Positions 8,872 through 16,435 of a stretch of DNA of 19,278 nucleotides are shown here, one piece after another. Made by a program: the position numbers and the translations under genes. The notes beneath the pieces were generated by a model. It was not told the origin of the DNA. It worked only from the letters and a program-made list of their open reading frames with translations, and searched no databases. Source of the stretch: JBBRMY01 sp038230595. GTDB taxonomy: Bacteria; Bacteroidota; Ignavibacteria; Tepidaquicellales; Tepidaquicellaceae. Each line of letters begins with the position of its first letter. Position 1 is the stretch's first letter. The DNA is taken from NCBI GenBank assembly GCA_038230595.1, contig JBBRMY010000036.1, positions 1 to 19,278 on the forward strand. The letters are read 5' to 3'.

Positions 8872-8905
8872 TAAAAAATTAAATTTAAAAAAAATTAGTT
8901 CTGAT

Positions 8906-10249
8906 TTATCTTGTATAGGTTACTTTTTTATTCAATGCTTCAGCAGGCTCTGCAATAAAATGGCCGTTACCTCCCGCTCTTTCGTCATCGAATGTTACAG
9001 GTTGCTCACCTCTTTCACCTTTTTGCTTCCATGATTCAAACGGCTTTCCGGTATTTCTCTCTCCCATTGTGATGCAATTCTCAACCGGACACACAATAGA
9101 GCATAAGTTACATCCAACGCAATTCTCTTCTATAATAAAAGGTACACGTGACGAGCCATCTTCTTTTATTCCTATTGCCTGATGAGCTCCGTCTTCGCAA
9201 GCGATATAACAAAGCTGGCATCCAATGCATTTTTCTTCGTGTATATCTGCAACAACTTTGTAATTCAGATTTAAATTTTCCCATGTCTTTGTATTCTGCA
9301 ATGCTCTTCCTGTCATTTCAGCAACTGTCTTGAATCCTTTTTCATCCATATATCTTTCCATTCCTGAGATCATATCCCTTACTATAGCAAAGCCATAATG
9401 CATTACAGCTGTACAGACCTGTACATTTGTTGATCCCAGTAAAATAAATTCAACAGCATCTCTCCAGTTCTCAATTCCGCCAATTCCTGAAATAGGAATA
9501 CCAACATCTTTATGATGAGCACATGCTTTTACCATATTCAATGCTATCGGCTTTACTGCCGGTCCGCAATATCCGCCATTCGTACTTTTTCCATCTACTA
9601 CAGGATATGGAACAAAGTTATCAATATCAACTCCTACTATACTTTGAATTGTATTGATGAGAGAAATTGCATTAGCCCCTGCTGCTGCTGCTGCTGCCGC
9701 AGGATGAGTAATGTGAGTAATGTTTGGTGTCAATTTTACAATGACTGGAATTTTAGCGTAAGACATTACCCATTCAACGATAGTCTGTAATACTTTTGGC
9801 TCCTGACCGACTGCAGAGCCCATGCCTCTTTCACACATTCCATGCGGACAGCCGAAATTTAATTCAATTCCATCAGCTCCTGCATTTTCAACATCCTTAA
9901 TTATCTGTTCCCATTCTTTTTTTGTCTCGACCATCAAAGATGCTACAACAGCATTGTCAGGGAAATATTTTTTAACTTCAGATATTTCCTTCAAATTATC
10001 TGCAAGCATTCTGTCAGTAATCAGCTCTATGTTACTAAAGCCTACCATTCTGCTGTCTCTGTAATTAACCGTTCCGTATCTGCTGGAAACATTTTGTACA
10101 GGAACCCCTAAGGTTTTCCATACAGCTCCTCCCCATCCTTTTTCAAATGCCTTCATGATTTGGTATCCTGAATTTGTCGGCGGCGCTGATGCCAGCCAGA
10201 ATGGATTCGGGGATTTTATTCCTGCTAAGTTAGTCTCTAAATTCGCCAT
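8906..10249 (-). CDS. preA: NAD-dependent dihydropyrimidine dehydrogenase, FMN/Fe-S subunit PreA
   Basis: PreA reduces uracil or thymine to the 5,6-dihydro base using electrons passed from PreT, the first step of reductive pyrimidine catabolism in the cytoplasm. The protein has 447 residues. Residues 1 to about 320 form a dihydroorotate-dehydrogenase-like FMN barrel. It contains ELNFGCPHGM: Asn131, Cys134 and His136 correspond to the Asn668, Cys671 and His673 region of mammalian DPD, where the Cys is the proton donor. Asn199-Thr200 in SLINT fits the second substrate-contact Asn-Thr pair. Residues 341-351 (CIGCQLCYIAC) and 377-387 (CVGCNLCSIVC) are two ferredoxin-type [4Fe-4S] motifs. The start ATG is supported by family alignment (ANLETNLAGIKSPNPFWLAS). 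preT lies just upstream, with a 122-bp gap holding a REP-like hairpin. One oddity is a run of seven alanines at 184-190. The functional call is strong. Confidence 0.96.
   Translation of the reverse strand: MANLETNLAGIKSPNPFWLASAPPTNSGYQIMKAFEKGWGGAVWKTLGVPVQNVSSRYGTVNYRDSRMVGFSNIELITDRMLADNLKEISEVKKYFPDNAVVASLMVETKKEWEQIIKDVENAGADGIELNFGCPHGMCERGMGSAVGQEPKVLQTIVEWVMSYAKIPVIVKLTPNITHITHPAAAAAAAGANAISLINTIQSIVGVDIDNFVPYPVVDGKSTNGGYCGPAVKPIALNMVKACAHHKDVGIPISGIGGIENWRDAVEFILLGSTNVQVCTAVMHYGFAIVRDMISGMERYMDEKGFKTVAEMTGRALQNTKTWENLNLNYKVVADIHEEKCIGCQLCYIACEDGAHQAIGIKEDGSSRVPFIIEENCVGCNLCSIVCPVENCITMGERNTGKPFESWKQKGERGEQPVTFDDERAGGNGHFIAEPAEALNKKVTYTR
9680..9697 (-). repeat. (GCA)6 microsatellite within preA
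   Basis: Six identical GCA alanine codons in a row, preceded by one GCG codon, encode Ala184-Ala190 of PreA in the segment HPAAAAAAAGAN. The tract sits in what should be a barrel helix. Slippage there would add or remove whole alanines without a frameshift. Confidence 0.85.
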
Positions 10250-10270
10250 AATGTTTCTATAAATAAAAAT

Positions 10271-10297
10271 TTGTCATTCCTGCGAAAGCAGGAATCC
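10271..10297. repeat. REP-like palindrome H1 (preT-preA gap)
   Basis: The plus strand reads a TTGTC head, an 8-bp perfect stem (ATTCCTGC at 10276-10283, GCAGGAAT at 10288-10295) with a GAAA loop, then CC. It lies 21 nt upstream of the preA start codon. It is the same element as the ones at 11755 and 12717, in the same orientation. A T-rich run follows on the minus strand, but only after a GACAA spacer, so it is not a textbook terminator. The pattern resembles known bacterial REP families such as Neisseria dRS3 (ATTCCC-N8-GGGAAT). Confidence 0.8.
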
Positions 10298-10371
10298 TGT
10301 AAATGAAAAGAATTATTATATTTCCCCTATCTTAGTATAGGTTCGAGAAATGTTGTATTGTCAATTAATTT

Positions 10372-11724
10372 TTACATCGTCTTAAACACACTATTCAAAT
10401 GCTCCTTCAAATAATCATGAATTCCCCATGCAGCTTTTTTTGCATCTGCCACGGCATTTACAACTTCCTGACCTCCGCTAATAACATCACCGGACGCGAA
10501 ATATTTTTTGTTTCCTGTTTGATAATTTTCTTTGTTAACTTTTAATCTTCCTTTTTCATCCACCTCAATATCTTTTATTTTACAAAGCATCTCTTTCATT
10601 TTACTCTGTCCGGTTGCTTTAATCACCATATCGCAATCCAAAACAAATTCACTTCCTTCAATATTTTTTAAAGAGCCGCTTTCTTCTTCAGTCCTTATAA
10701 ACTTCACGCCGGTGACCTTACCATTTCCAACGATCTCTATAGGCGCAATATTAAACATTCCTTCGACTCCGACATTTTTTGCCAGATCATATTCAAATTC
10801 ATAAGCAGGCATAGAATGCTTATTTCGTCTGTAAGCAAGATAAACTTTTTTTGCTCCCATTCTTGCTGTCTCGCTGGCAGCATCCATTGATGTATTTCCG
10901 CCACCGAGTACAACAACAATTTCTCCAACTTTAGTATTAGAGTGATCTTTTCTTAATATTTCAATAAATTCTGTTGCTCCGAAAACATTATCCTTGTCTT
11001 CACCCGGAATTCCAAGCTTTGTTGTTTCACCCAAGCCTGTACCAATGAATACTGCATCATAATTTTCATCGATAAATTTAAGGTCAGCTTCGTTATTCAT
11101 ATCTTTATTATAAAATATTTCAAAGCCGAGCTGTTTTTGCAAATAGTTTATTTCATCCAGAGCTTCTGTATTAGTAATTTTATACGGGGCAATTCCATGA
11201 ATATTAAGTCCTGATGGCTTTTCCGTTTTTTCAAAAACATCTACATAATATCCCATTCTTCTTAATTCGCATGCAGCGCTGATACCAGCAGGTCCCGCAC
11301 CTATGATTCCTATTTTCTTTCCGTTAAATCTTTCTGCTTTAAAAAGCTTTACATCTTTTTTCATAGCTTCATCACATGCATTTGCCTGAAGCCTTCCTAT
11401 TTCGATAGGCTTTACATTTTGTAAATTATAAACGCATGCCCCTTCACAAAGTACTTCAGTAGGACAAACTTTTCCGCATGAAAATCCAAAATAGTTAGAG
11501 TTATAAATTGTCTCGGCTGCTCCTATAACATTTCCAGTATTGATCTGCCTTATGAATAAAGGAATATCAATGTGAGTAGGGCAAGCCTGTACACATGGAG
11601 CATCAAAGCAAAAAAGGCATCTTGAGCTTTCATAATATGCTTCCGTTCGGTTCATCACCGGCTCTATGGGAGCAAAGTTCGAATTAAACTCTGCTTCATT
11701 TGTTGGTCTTTTATATTCAGCCAT
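10372..11724 (-). CDS. preT: NAD-dependent dihydropyrimidine dehydrogenase, FAD subunit PreT
   Basis: PreT takes electrons from NAD(P)H through FAD and Fe-S centres and delivers them to PreA. The protein has 450 residues and is related to the glutamate synthase small subunit (GltD). The N terminus has two cysteine groups: Cys36, 39, 44 and 48 (CLFCFDAPCVQAC), and Cys83, 87, 93 and 97 (CGKVCPTEVLCEGAC). These are the usual ligands for two [4Fe-4S] clusters in this family. The FAD Rossmann motif is GAGPAG at 142-147. The NAD(P) motif is GGGNTS at 274-279, followed by DAASETARMGAKKVYLAYRR. The FAD-closing motif SGDVISGGQEVVNAVADAKK starts at residue 411. The segment SGLNIHGIAPYKI fits PreT rather than GltD, which has a GGLL variant here. 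It lies directly upstream of preA, the order found in E. coli. It starts at ATG 11724, 30 nt after a REP-like hairpin. Confidence 0.95.
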   Translation of the reverse strand: MAEYKRPTNEAEFNSNFAPIEPVMNRTEAYYESSRCLFCFDAPCVQACPTHIDIPLFIRQINTGNVIGAAETIYNSNYFGFSCGKVCPTEVLCEGACVYNLQNVKPIEIGRLQANACDEAMKKDVKLFKAERFNGKKIGIIGAGPAGISAACELRRMGYYVDVFEKTEKPSGLNIHGIAPYKITNTEALDEINYLQKQLGFEIFYNKDMNNEADLKFIDENYDAVFIGTGLGETTKLGIPGEDKDNVFGATEFIEILRKDHSNTKVGEIVVVLGGGNTSMDAASETARMGAKKVYLAYRRNKHSMPAYEFEYDLAKNVGVEGMFNIAPIEIVGNGKVTGVKFIRTEEESGSLKNIEGSEFVLDCDMVIKATGQSKMKEMLCKIKDIEVDEKGRLKVNKENYQTGNKKYFASGDVISGGQEVVNAVADAKKAAWGIHDYLKEHLNSVFKTM

Positions 11725-11754
11725 AAATATTTATAAAATTATATTGAAAAGGTA

Positions 11755-11781
11755 TTGTCATTCCTGCGTAAGCAGGAATCC
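11755..11781. repeat. REP-like palindrome H2 (beta-ureidopropionase-preT gap)
   Basis: The plus strand has the TTGTC head, then an 8-bp perfect stem (11760-11767 paired with 11772-11779) with loop GTAA, then CC. Apart from one loop base it matches H1 at 10271-10297. It lies 30 nt upstream of the preT start. The flanking bases differ from those of H1, so the 27-bp unit itself is what is repeated. Confidence 0.8.
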
Positions 11782-11813
11782 CCGTGATCAATGAAATGTG
11801 GTTCAGTTTAAAG

Positions 11814-12680
11814 TTACAGCTCTGTCATTTTTTCATAAGTTTCCGGTCTTCTGTCCCTGTAAAACTGCCAGGTATTTCTAACCTGATCTATCATATCAAG
11901 ATCAAATTCAGCAACGATGAGCTCATCCTTGTCTTCACTTCCGCATTCTATGATCTGACCTCGTGGATCAACGAAATAAGAATTACCATAAAACTTTCCG
12001 AGATTCCATGGCTTCTCAATTCCAACTCTATTAATGCAGCCCATAAAATATCCATTAGCTGCAGCATGTGCCGGCTGTTCAAGCTTCCATAAATATTGTG
12101 AAAGTCCTGCAACTGTAGCAGATGGATTATAAACTATTTCAGCTCCATTTAGACCTAATATTCTTGCGCCTTCAGGAAAATGCCTGTCATAGCAGATATA
12201 GACTCCGATCTTTGCATATTTTGTTTCAAATACAGGATAACCTAAATTACCAGGCTTGAAAAAATATTTTTCCCAAAATCCTGATGTATGAGGAATATGA
12301 TTCTTTCTGTATTTACCAAGGTAAGTTCCGTCTGCATCAATTACTGCAGCAGTATTATAGAGAACTCCTGCCTGCTCTTTTTCATAAAGAGGAACGATCA
12401 TTACCATGCTGTACTTTTTTGCATACTCCTGCATTCTTGCAATAGTAGGACCAGGGACTGTTTCAGCCGATGCATACCATTTTGGATCCTGTCCCGGGCA
12501 GAAATATGGAGTGTTAAATATTTCCTGCATGCAAAGAATCTGAACGCCTTTTTTTCCTGCGTCTTCGATCATTGGAATATGCTTTTGTATCATGGCTTCT
12601 ACGATCTCTTCGATAGTGCCGTCACCTTCCGATTTCGGAATACTCATCTGTATCAGACCGGATTTTATTTTTCTTGGCAT
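11814..12680 (-). CDS. Beta-ureidopropionase (N-carbamoyl-beta-alanine amidohydrolase), nitrilase superfamily
   Basis: The enzyme hydrolyses N-carbamoyl-beta-alanine, or its methyl form from thymine, to beta-alanine or beta-aminoisobutyrate with CO2 and NH3. This is the third step of the pathway. The protein has 288 residues and is a single carbon-nitrogen hydrolase domain. The catalytic triad is visible: Glu53 in MQEIFNTPYF, Lys126 in KYRKNHIPH, and Cys163 in GVYICYDRHFPEGAR. The HFPEG context after the cysteine and the position between dihydropyrimidinase and preT favour beta-ureidopropionase. N-carbamoylputrescine amidase is the main alternative within the superfamily. It starts at ATG 12680, giving PRKIKSGLIQMSIP, a usual first strand. 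No signal peptide is present, so it is cytoplasmic. REP-like hairpins lie in the gaps on both sides. Confidence 0.93.
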   Translation of the reverse strand: MPRKIKSGLIQMSIPKSEGDGTIEEIVEAMIQKHIPMIEDAGKKGVQILCMQEIFNTPYFCPGQDPKWYASAETVPGPTIARMQEYAKKYSMVMIVPLYEKEQAGVLYNTAAVIDADGTYLGKYRKNHIPHTSGFWEKYFFKPGNLGYPVFETKYAKIGVYICYDRHFPEGARILGLNGAEIVYNPSATVAGLSQYLWKLEQPAHAAANGYFMGCINRVGIEKPWNLGKFYGNSYFVDPRGQIIECGSEDKDELIVAEFDLDMIDQVRNTWQFYRDRRPETYEKMTEL

Positions 12681-12716
12681 AAATTTGTTTTTATTTTTTA
12701 AAGTTTTATTAAAGGT

Positions 12717-12743
12717 TTGTCATCCATGCGAGAGCACGGATTC
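12717..12743. repeat. REP-like palindrome H3, diverged copy (dihydropyrimidinase-beta-ureidopropionase gap)
   Basis: It has the same TTGTC head and 8-bp stem layout as H1 and H2, with loop GAGA (stem 12722-12729 paired with 12734-12741). On the transcribed strand the arms are ATCCGTGC and GCATGGAT. Relative to H1, stem position 3 changed from a T-A to a C-G pair, and position 5 from C-G to G-U, so pairing is kept despite substitutions. It lies 36 nt before the beta-ureidopropionase start codon. Confidence 0.7.
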
Positions 12744-12782
12744 CGTTATTTCACGAAATGAATTTATTTTATTTTCTGATTT

Positions 12783-14159
12783 CTAAACAACTCCCCAGAC
12801 TTTATCTCTCTTCACAAACTGTCCGTAACCCTTGTCGATCTTCACTTCTCCTTTATCAACTGCTATTTTACCTCTGAGAATTACCGTTTCGCATTTACCT
12901 GTTAACTCCATTCCTTCATAAGCTGAATAATCAACATTCATGTGATGGCTCTTTGCAGACAATGTATGCTTTTTTTCAGGATCAAAAATTATAATATCTG
13001 CATCTGCTCCAACTCCCAAGTTTCCTTTTTTAGGATACATGCCGAATATTTTAGCCGGATTTGTCGATGTTACTTCAACAAACTTACTTAAGCTTATTCT
13101 TCCCTTGTTCACTCCTTCAGAAAAAAGTAATTCCATTCTGTGCTCAATAGCAGGATGCCCGTTCGGTATCTTTGAAAAATCATCTTTGCCCAGCAATTTC
13201 TTTTCCCACATGAAAGGACAGTGATCAGTAGCCACAACATTAACAAGTCCCTGATTCAATCCTGCCCATAATGCTTCCTGATCTTTTTTCTCTCTGAGCG
13301 GCGGACTCATTACCCATTTCGCTCCATCACTTTTTTTATAAAGATTTGCATCAAGCAATAAATATTGTATGCATGTTTCAACAAAAACTTTTTGTCCTCT
13401 CATAGTCTTTTCGCGTATCTGATTCATCGCACCTTCGCATGTCATATGTACTATATATGCAGGGGCTCCCGTGTAAAATGCCATATCAGCAAATCTACCC
13501 GATGCTTCGGCTTCCGTCATTTCCGGTTGAGATAAATAATGATAAAGCGGAGCAGTCTTTCCCTCGCTTAAATGCTTTGCAATAAGCATATCGATTATAT
13601 CACCATTAGTAGCATGGACCGTTACCATGCCTCCAAGTTTTTTTACTTCCTGCATCAGATCAACAATTGATCTGTCGTCAAGCATTAATGCGCCTTTATA
13701 AGCCATAAAAGTTTTAAAAGAAGTTATTCCTTCTTCTATCATTTCCGGCAGTTCAGCTTTTGTATCTTTATTTAGATCAGTTACTGCCATATGAAAAGAA
13801 TAATCTCCATAAGCATTATTGTCGGAACGACCTTTCCATTCGTCAAGCGCAGACCTTAAAGAATTTCCCTGTTTCTGCAAAATAAAATCTATTACCATCG
13901 TAGTTCCACCATGCAAAGCTGCAAGGGTGCCGGTTGAATATGTATCTGAAGAAAATGCTCCCATAAACGGCATCTCAAGGTGAACGTGAGGATCAATACC
14001 TCCTGGCATTACGATCTTGCCGGCTGCATCAATAACTTCATCTGCTTCTACATCAAAATCTTTTGCCACGGCAAATATTTTTTCGCCATGAATAAAAATA
14101 TTCGCATTCATATCTGAGTCTCCGGTAACGACTCTTCCGTTCTTTATTAATATCGACAT
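12783..14159 (-). CDS. hydA: Dihydropyrimidinase (hydantoinase family)
   Basis: The enzyme opens the ring of dihydrouracil or dihydrothymine to the N-carbamoyl-beta-amino acid, the second step of the pathway, using a binuclear zinc centre. The protein has 458 residues, the usual length. All metal ligands are visible: His58 and His60 in GGIDPHVHLEMPF, Lys149 (carboxylated in the family) in SFKTFMAYKG, His182 in VTVHATNGD, His238 in AYIVHMT, and Asp312 in VATDHCPF. The conserved MSPPLRE block and the Tyr of TFMAYKG also fit substrate binding in this family. The N-terminal start (MSILIKNGRVVTGD) is typical. In isolation a D-hydantoinase call would be equally possible, but the neighbouring PreTA and beta-ureidopropionase make dihydropyrimidinase the natural role. 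The permease gene lies upstream, across a gap with a large palindrome. Confidence 0.95.
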   Translation of the reverse strand: MSILIKNGRVVTGDSDMNANIFIHGEKIFAVAKDFDVEADEVIDAAGKIVMPGGIDPHVHLEMPFMGAFSSDTYSTGTLAALHGGTTMVIDFILQKQGNSLRSALDEWKGRSDNNAYGDYSFHMAVTDLNKDTKAELPEMIEEGITSFKTFMAYKGALMLDDRSIVDLMQEVKKLGGMVTVHATNGDIIDMLIAKHLSEGKTAPLYHYLSQPEMTEAEASGRFADMAFYTGAPAYIVHMTCEGAMNQIREKTMRGQKVFVETCIQYLLLDANLYKKSDGAKWVMSPPLREKKDQEALWAGLNQGLVNVVATDHCPFMWEKKLLGKDDFSKIPNGHPAIEHRMELLFSEGVNKGRISLSKFVEVTSTNPAKIFGMYPKKGNLGVGADADIIIFDPEKKHTLSAKSHHMNVDYSAYEGMELTGKCETVILRGKIAVDKGEVKIDKGYGQFVKRDKVWGVV

Positions 14160-14185
14160 ATATTTAAAAATTAATTATTAATTAA

Positions 14186-14242
14186 TTGTCATTCCGGAGT
14201 CTATCCTCAAATGATTTTATCGAGGAAAAGCAGGAATGACAG
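14186..14242. repeat. Composite REP-like palindrome H4 (permease-dihydropyrimidinase gap)
   Basis: Two TGTCATTCC heads face each other. The outer stem is 9 bp and perfect (14187-14195 paired with 14233-14241), and an inner stem TCCTC/GAGGA (14204-14208 paired with 14222-14226) closes a 13-nt loop. The right half still reads GCAGGAATGACA, as in H1 and H2. This suggests that H4 arose from two head-to-head copies, like the composite elements known from E. coli REPs. It ends 26 nt before the dihydropyrimidinase start codon. Confidence 0.65.
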
Positions 14243-14266
14243 ACTTTTGCGTAACAGTCAATAATC

Positions 14267-15775
14267 TCAACTTGCCATTTCAACAACAGCACCACTACCG
14301 TCCGCATCTCTTTTCATCAGCGCCCAATAAACAAGAAATGAAACAATGAATCCGACGAACCACGCATAATTATAAAGATCAGAAACCCAGAACCAGACTT
14401 TATCTTTTCCGACAAGTCCTATTGTTGTTAAAAATCCCGGAATGTTCGGTGCAATACCAACTAAGAGCGCTATTATAGCTGCTTTATTAATACCACTGCC
14501 ATAACTATATCTTCCATTTAATTTATAGAGCTCTTCAACATTCAATGTTTTTCTTTTTATAAAATAATAATCTGCTATCATTATTCCACCCACCGGTCCA
14601 AGAAGACTAGAATATGCTATCAGCCATGTAAAAATATATCCGGTCGGATCAGCTATCAGCTTCCATGGGAAAATTAAAACTCCAATGATGCCCGTTATGA
14701 AACCACCCTTTCTAAAATCAATTTTTGAAGGTGCAAGATTTGCAAAATCATTTGCCGGACTTACAATATTCGCAGCAATATTTGTTGCAAGCGTAGAGAC
14801 TGCTACACATATCATTGCAATGCTTACAATAAATTTACTTTCAAATTTTCCTGCAAGCTCAACAGGATCCCAGATCACATGACCGTGAATTATCATAGTA
14901 GCCGATGTAACAACTACACCAATAAATGCAAACAATGTCATCGATGGCGGCAGACCTATCACCTGTCCCATTACCTGTGCTTTCTGGCTTTTTGCATATC
15001 TTGTAAAATCAGGAATATTTAAAGATAAAGTTGCCCAGTATCCTACCATACCGGTTAAGCCGGGAAAAAAGAAATGCCAGAAATCTGCATTAGTTGCAAA
15101 CTTTGATGGCTGAGATAATATAGGACCTAATCCATTGCCTGCCGATATTGCCCAGAATAATAATGCAAGCGCAGCAAAAGGAAGAAAGAATGCTTTAAAC
15201 ACTAAAAGCTTTTTTATGCTGTCAACTCCCAGATGAATTACATACATGTTCAAAAACCAAAAAAGAAAAAAACAGATCGCAGGTCCTGTATGAAGTCCGA
15301 AAGATGAAGGAAATATTTCAGGCAAAGTATCTAATGCAGGTATCCACAATCTCATCATCTGAAATAATGCAAAGCCGCCGATCCATGTTTGAATTCCGAA
15401 CCATCCACATGCTACTATAGCTCTGAGCATAGCTGGAATGTTTGCACCTTTAACTCCAAAGCTTGCTCTTGCAAATACTGGAAATGGAATTCCATATTTT
15501 GCTCCGGCATGTCCGTTCAATATCATAGGTATAAGAACAATTGCATTACCTAAAAAAACAGTAAAGATTGCCTGCCACCAGTTCATGCCTCCCTCTATTA
15601 AAGAGCTTGCAAGCATATAGGTCGTAATACAAAGGCTCATACTTATCCAAAGAGCTGCATAATTCCAAGTATTCCATGTTCGATTTGCTAATGTAATTGG
15701 AGCAAGATCTTTACTATATAGCGCTGAAGATTTGGCGCTTTCAGTAAGATTAGAATCTACAAGATCCTCTTTCAT
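14267..15775 (-). CDS. NCS1-family nucleobase/allantoin/hydantoin permease
   Basis: This is a 502-residue inner-membrane transporter with about 12 hydrophobic segments. NCS1 landmarks are NRTWNTWNYAALWISM (31-46), GWFGIQTW (124-131, the TM3 region that holds Trp117 and Gln121 in Mhp1), LSLNIPDFTRYAKSQ (250-264) and TNIAANIVSPANDF (331-344). The family carries uracil, cytosine, allantoin, thiamine or hydantoins with Na+ or H+. The cluster makes uracil or thymine (or dihydropyrimidine) the likely cargo, but sequence alone does not decide this. A longer frame starts at TTG 15814, which lies inside the inverted repeat bounding the upstream transposase. The ATG at 15775 gives a family-like N terminus and is preferred. 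No strong Shine-Dalgarno is present. The transposon-like unit ends 24 bp upstream. Confidence 0.92.
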   Translation of the reverse strand: MKEDLVDSNLTESAKSSALYSKDLAPITLANRTWNTWNYAALWISMSLCITTYMLASSLIEGGMNWWQAIFTVFLGNAIVLIPMILNGHAGAKYGIPFPVFARASFGVKGANIPAMLRAIVACGWFGIQTWIGGFALFQMMRLWIPALDTLPEIFPSSFGLHTGPAICFFLFWFLNMYVIHLGVDSIKKLLVFKAFFLPFAALALLFWAISAGNGLGPILSQPSKFATNADFWHFFFPGLTGMVGYWATLSLNIPDFTRYAKSQKAQVMGQVIGLPPSMTLFAFIGVVVTSATMIIHGHVIWDPVELAGKFESKFIVSIAMICVAVSTLATNIAANIVSPANDFANLAPSKIDFRKGGFITGIIGVLIFPWKLIADPTGYIFTWLIAYSSLLGPVGGIMIADYYFIKRKTLNVEELYKLNGRYSYGSGINKAAIIALLVGIAPNIPGFLTTIGLVGKDKVWFWVSDLYNYAWFVGFIVSFLVYWALMKRDADGSGAVVEMAS

Positions 15776-15799
15776 GTTTTTTATTAAAGAATTTACTTT

Positions 15800-15830
15800 T
15801 CCTGACAGGTGCAAAGCTCCTGTCAGGTTT
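15800..15830. repeat. Left inverted repeat / palindrome of the REP-transposase unit
   Basis: This 31-bp sequence is the exact reverse complement of 16436-16466. It is itself a hairpin: arms CCTGACAGG and CCTGTCAGG (15801-15809 and 15819-15827), with a TGCAAAGCT centre that can add a GC/GC pair around AAA. It lies 20 bp beyond the transposase stop and 24 bp before the permease ATG. Confidence 0.9.
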
Positions 15831-15850
15831 TAAGCTAATTACTATCGATC

Positions 15851-16417
15851 TTACAATTCAATGCCCACTTTATCAGCATTTATCTCTGTAAGATCGTTAT
15901 GAAAACTTATATAATTATCAATCCCTCCAAAGATTTCTAACAATTCATCTTTTTTCAAAGCAGATTTTTTCTTATCCATGATCAAATTATAACTGCTCCA
16001 ATTATACTTCTTAAAATCTTCCATTATTTTATGATGTGTTGGATTAGAGTGAATATAATAAACAGCCTGCATAAAATAATTATTATCTGTAATTGGTAAC
16101 CTTTTAAATGGTCTGTTAAAAATATTTCCTGTTAAATCATGTCTAACCTGCAAATATCTTGCGTACGAATTAAAAAGATCTGAAAAAGATTTTGAATAAC
16201 TCTTTTCTGTTTGCATAGTTTTAATAAGCAAATGAAAATGATTCGGGATTAGACAAAACGAATAAAACTCAACAGATTTATTTAAATATTTATTAAGAGT
16301 TATTAAAAATCTTTTGTAGTCCTCGTTATCGTAAAATAATTTCTGATTTTCGTGCGCTTTGTTATAAATATGATAAAATGTATTAGGTTGTAAAGCCTGA
16401 ATATATCTTGATATCAT
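15851..16417 (-). CDS. REP-associated tyrosine transposase (RAYT, Y1/HUH family)
   Basis: This is a 188-residue single-strand DNA transposase of the IS200-like Y1 superfamily. The opening NTFYHIYNKAHENQKLFYD matches the usual first strand. The HUH metal site is His60-Phe61-His62 in IPNHFHLLIKT. The catalytic tyrosine is most likely Tyr121 in VYYIHSNP. The C-terminal region ends in polar helices as in chromosomal RAYTs. No frameshift or stop is present and the known key residues are intact, so the enzyme may be active. RAYTs are thought to cut and join short palindromes (REPs) at single-stranded DNA, and the 31-bp palindromes at both ends are the expected substrate. It starts at ATG 16417. It probably has nothing to do with pyrimidine breakdown itself. 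Confidence 0.93.
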   Translation of the reverse strand: MISRYIQALQPNTFYHIYNKAHENQKLFYDNEDYKRFLITLNKYLNKSVEFYSFCLIPNHFHLLIKTMQTEKSYSKSFSDLFNSYARYLQVRHDLTGNIFNRPFKRLPITDNNYFMQAVYYIHSNPTHHKIMEDFKKYNWSSYNLIMDKKKSALKKDELLEIFGGIDNYISFHNDLTEINADKVGIEL

Positions 16418-16435
16418 TTGAGCTTATCACTATTT

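Noticed and set aside
10271..10297. REP-like hairpins read as simple Rho-independent terminators
   Set aside because: On the transcribed strand the stem is followed by GACAA before any T-run, and in two of the four copies there is no T-run at that position. Strong termination within this operon would also cut off essential pathway genes.
10326..10341. Short palindrome CCTAT-N6-ATAGG in the preT-preA gap
   Set aside because: A 5-bp stem in AT-rich DNA is expected by chance and has no T-run or recognised operator match.
10271..14242. CRISPR-like array
   Set aside because: The repeats are 1-1.5 kb apart, lie in gaps between genes, and have no spacers or cas genes.
14267..15814. TTG start at 15814 for the permease
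   Set aside because: The codon lies inside the 31-bp inverted repeat of the transposase unit, and the extra 13 residues are encoded partly by the palindrome. The ATG at 15775 is more likely.
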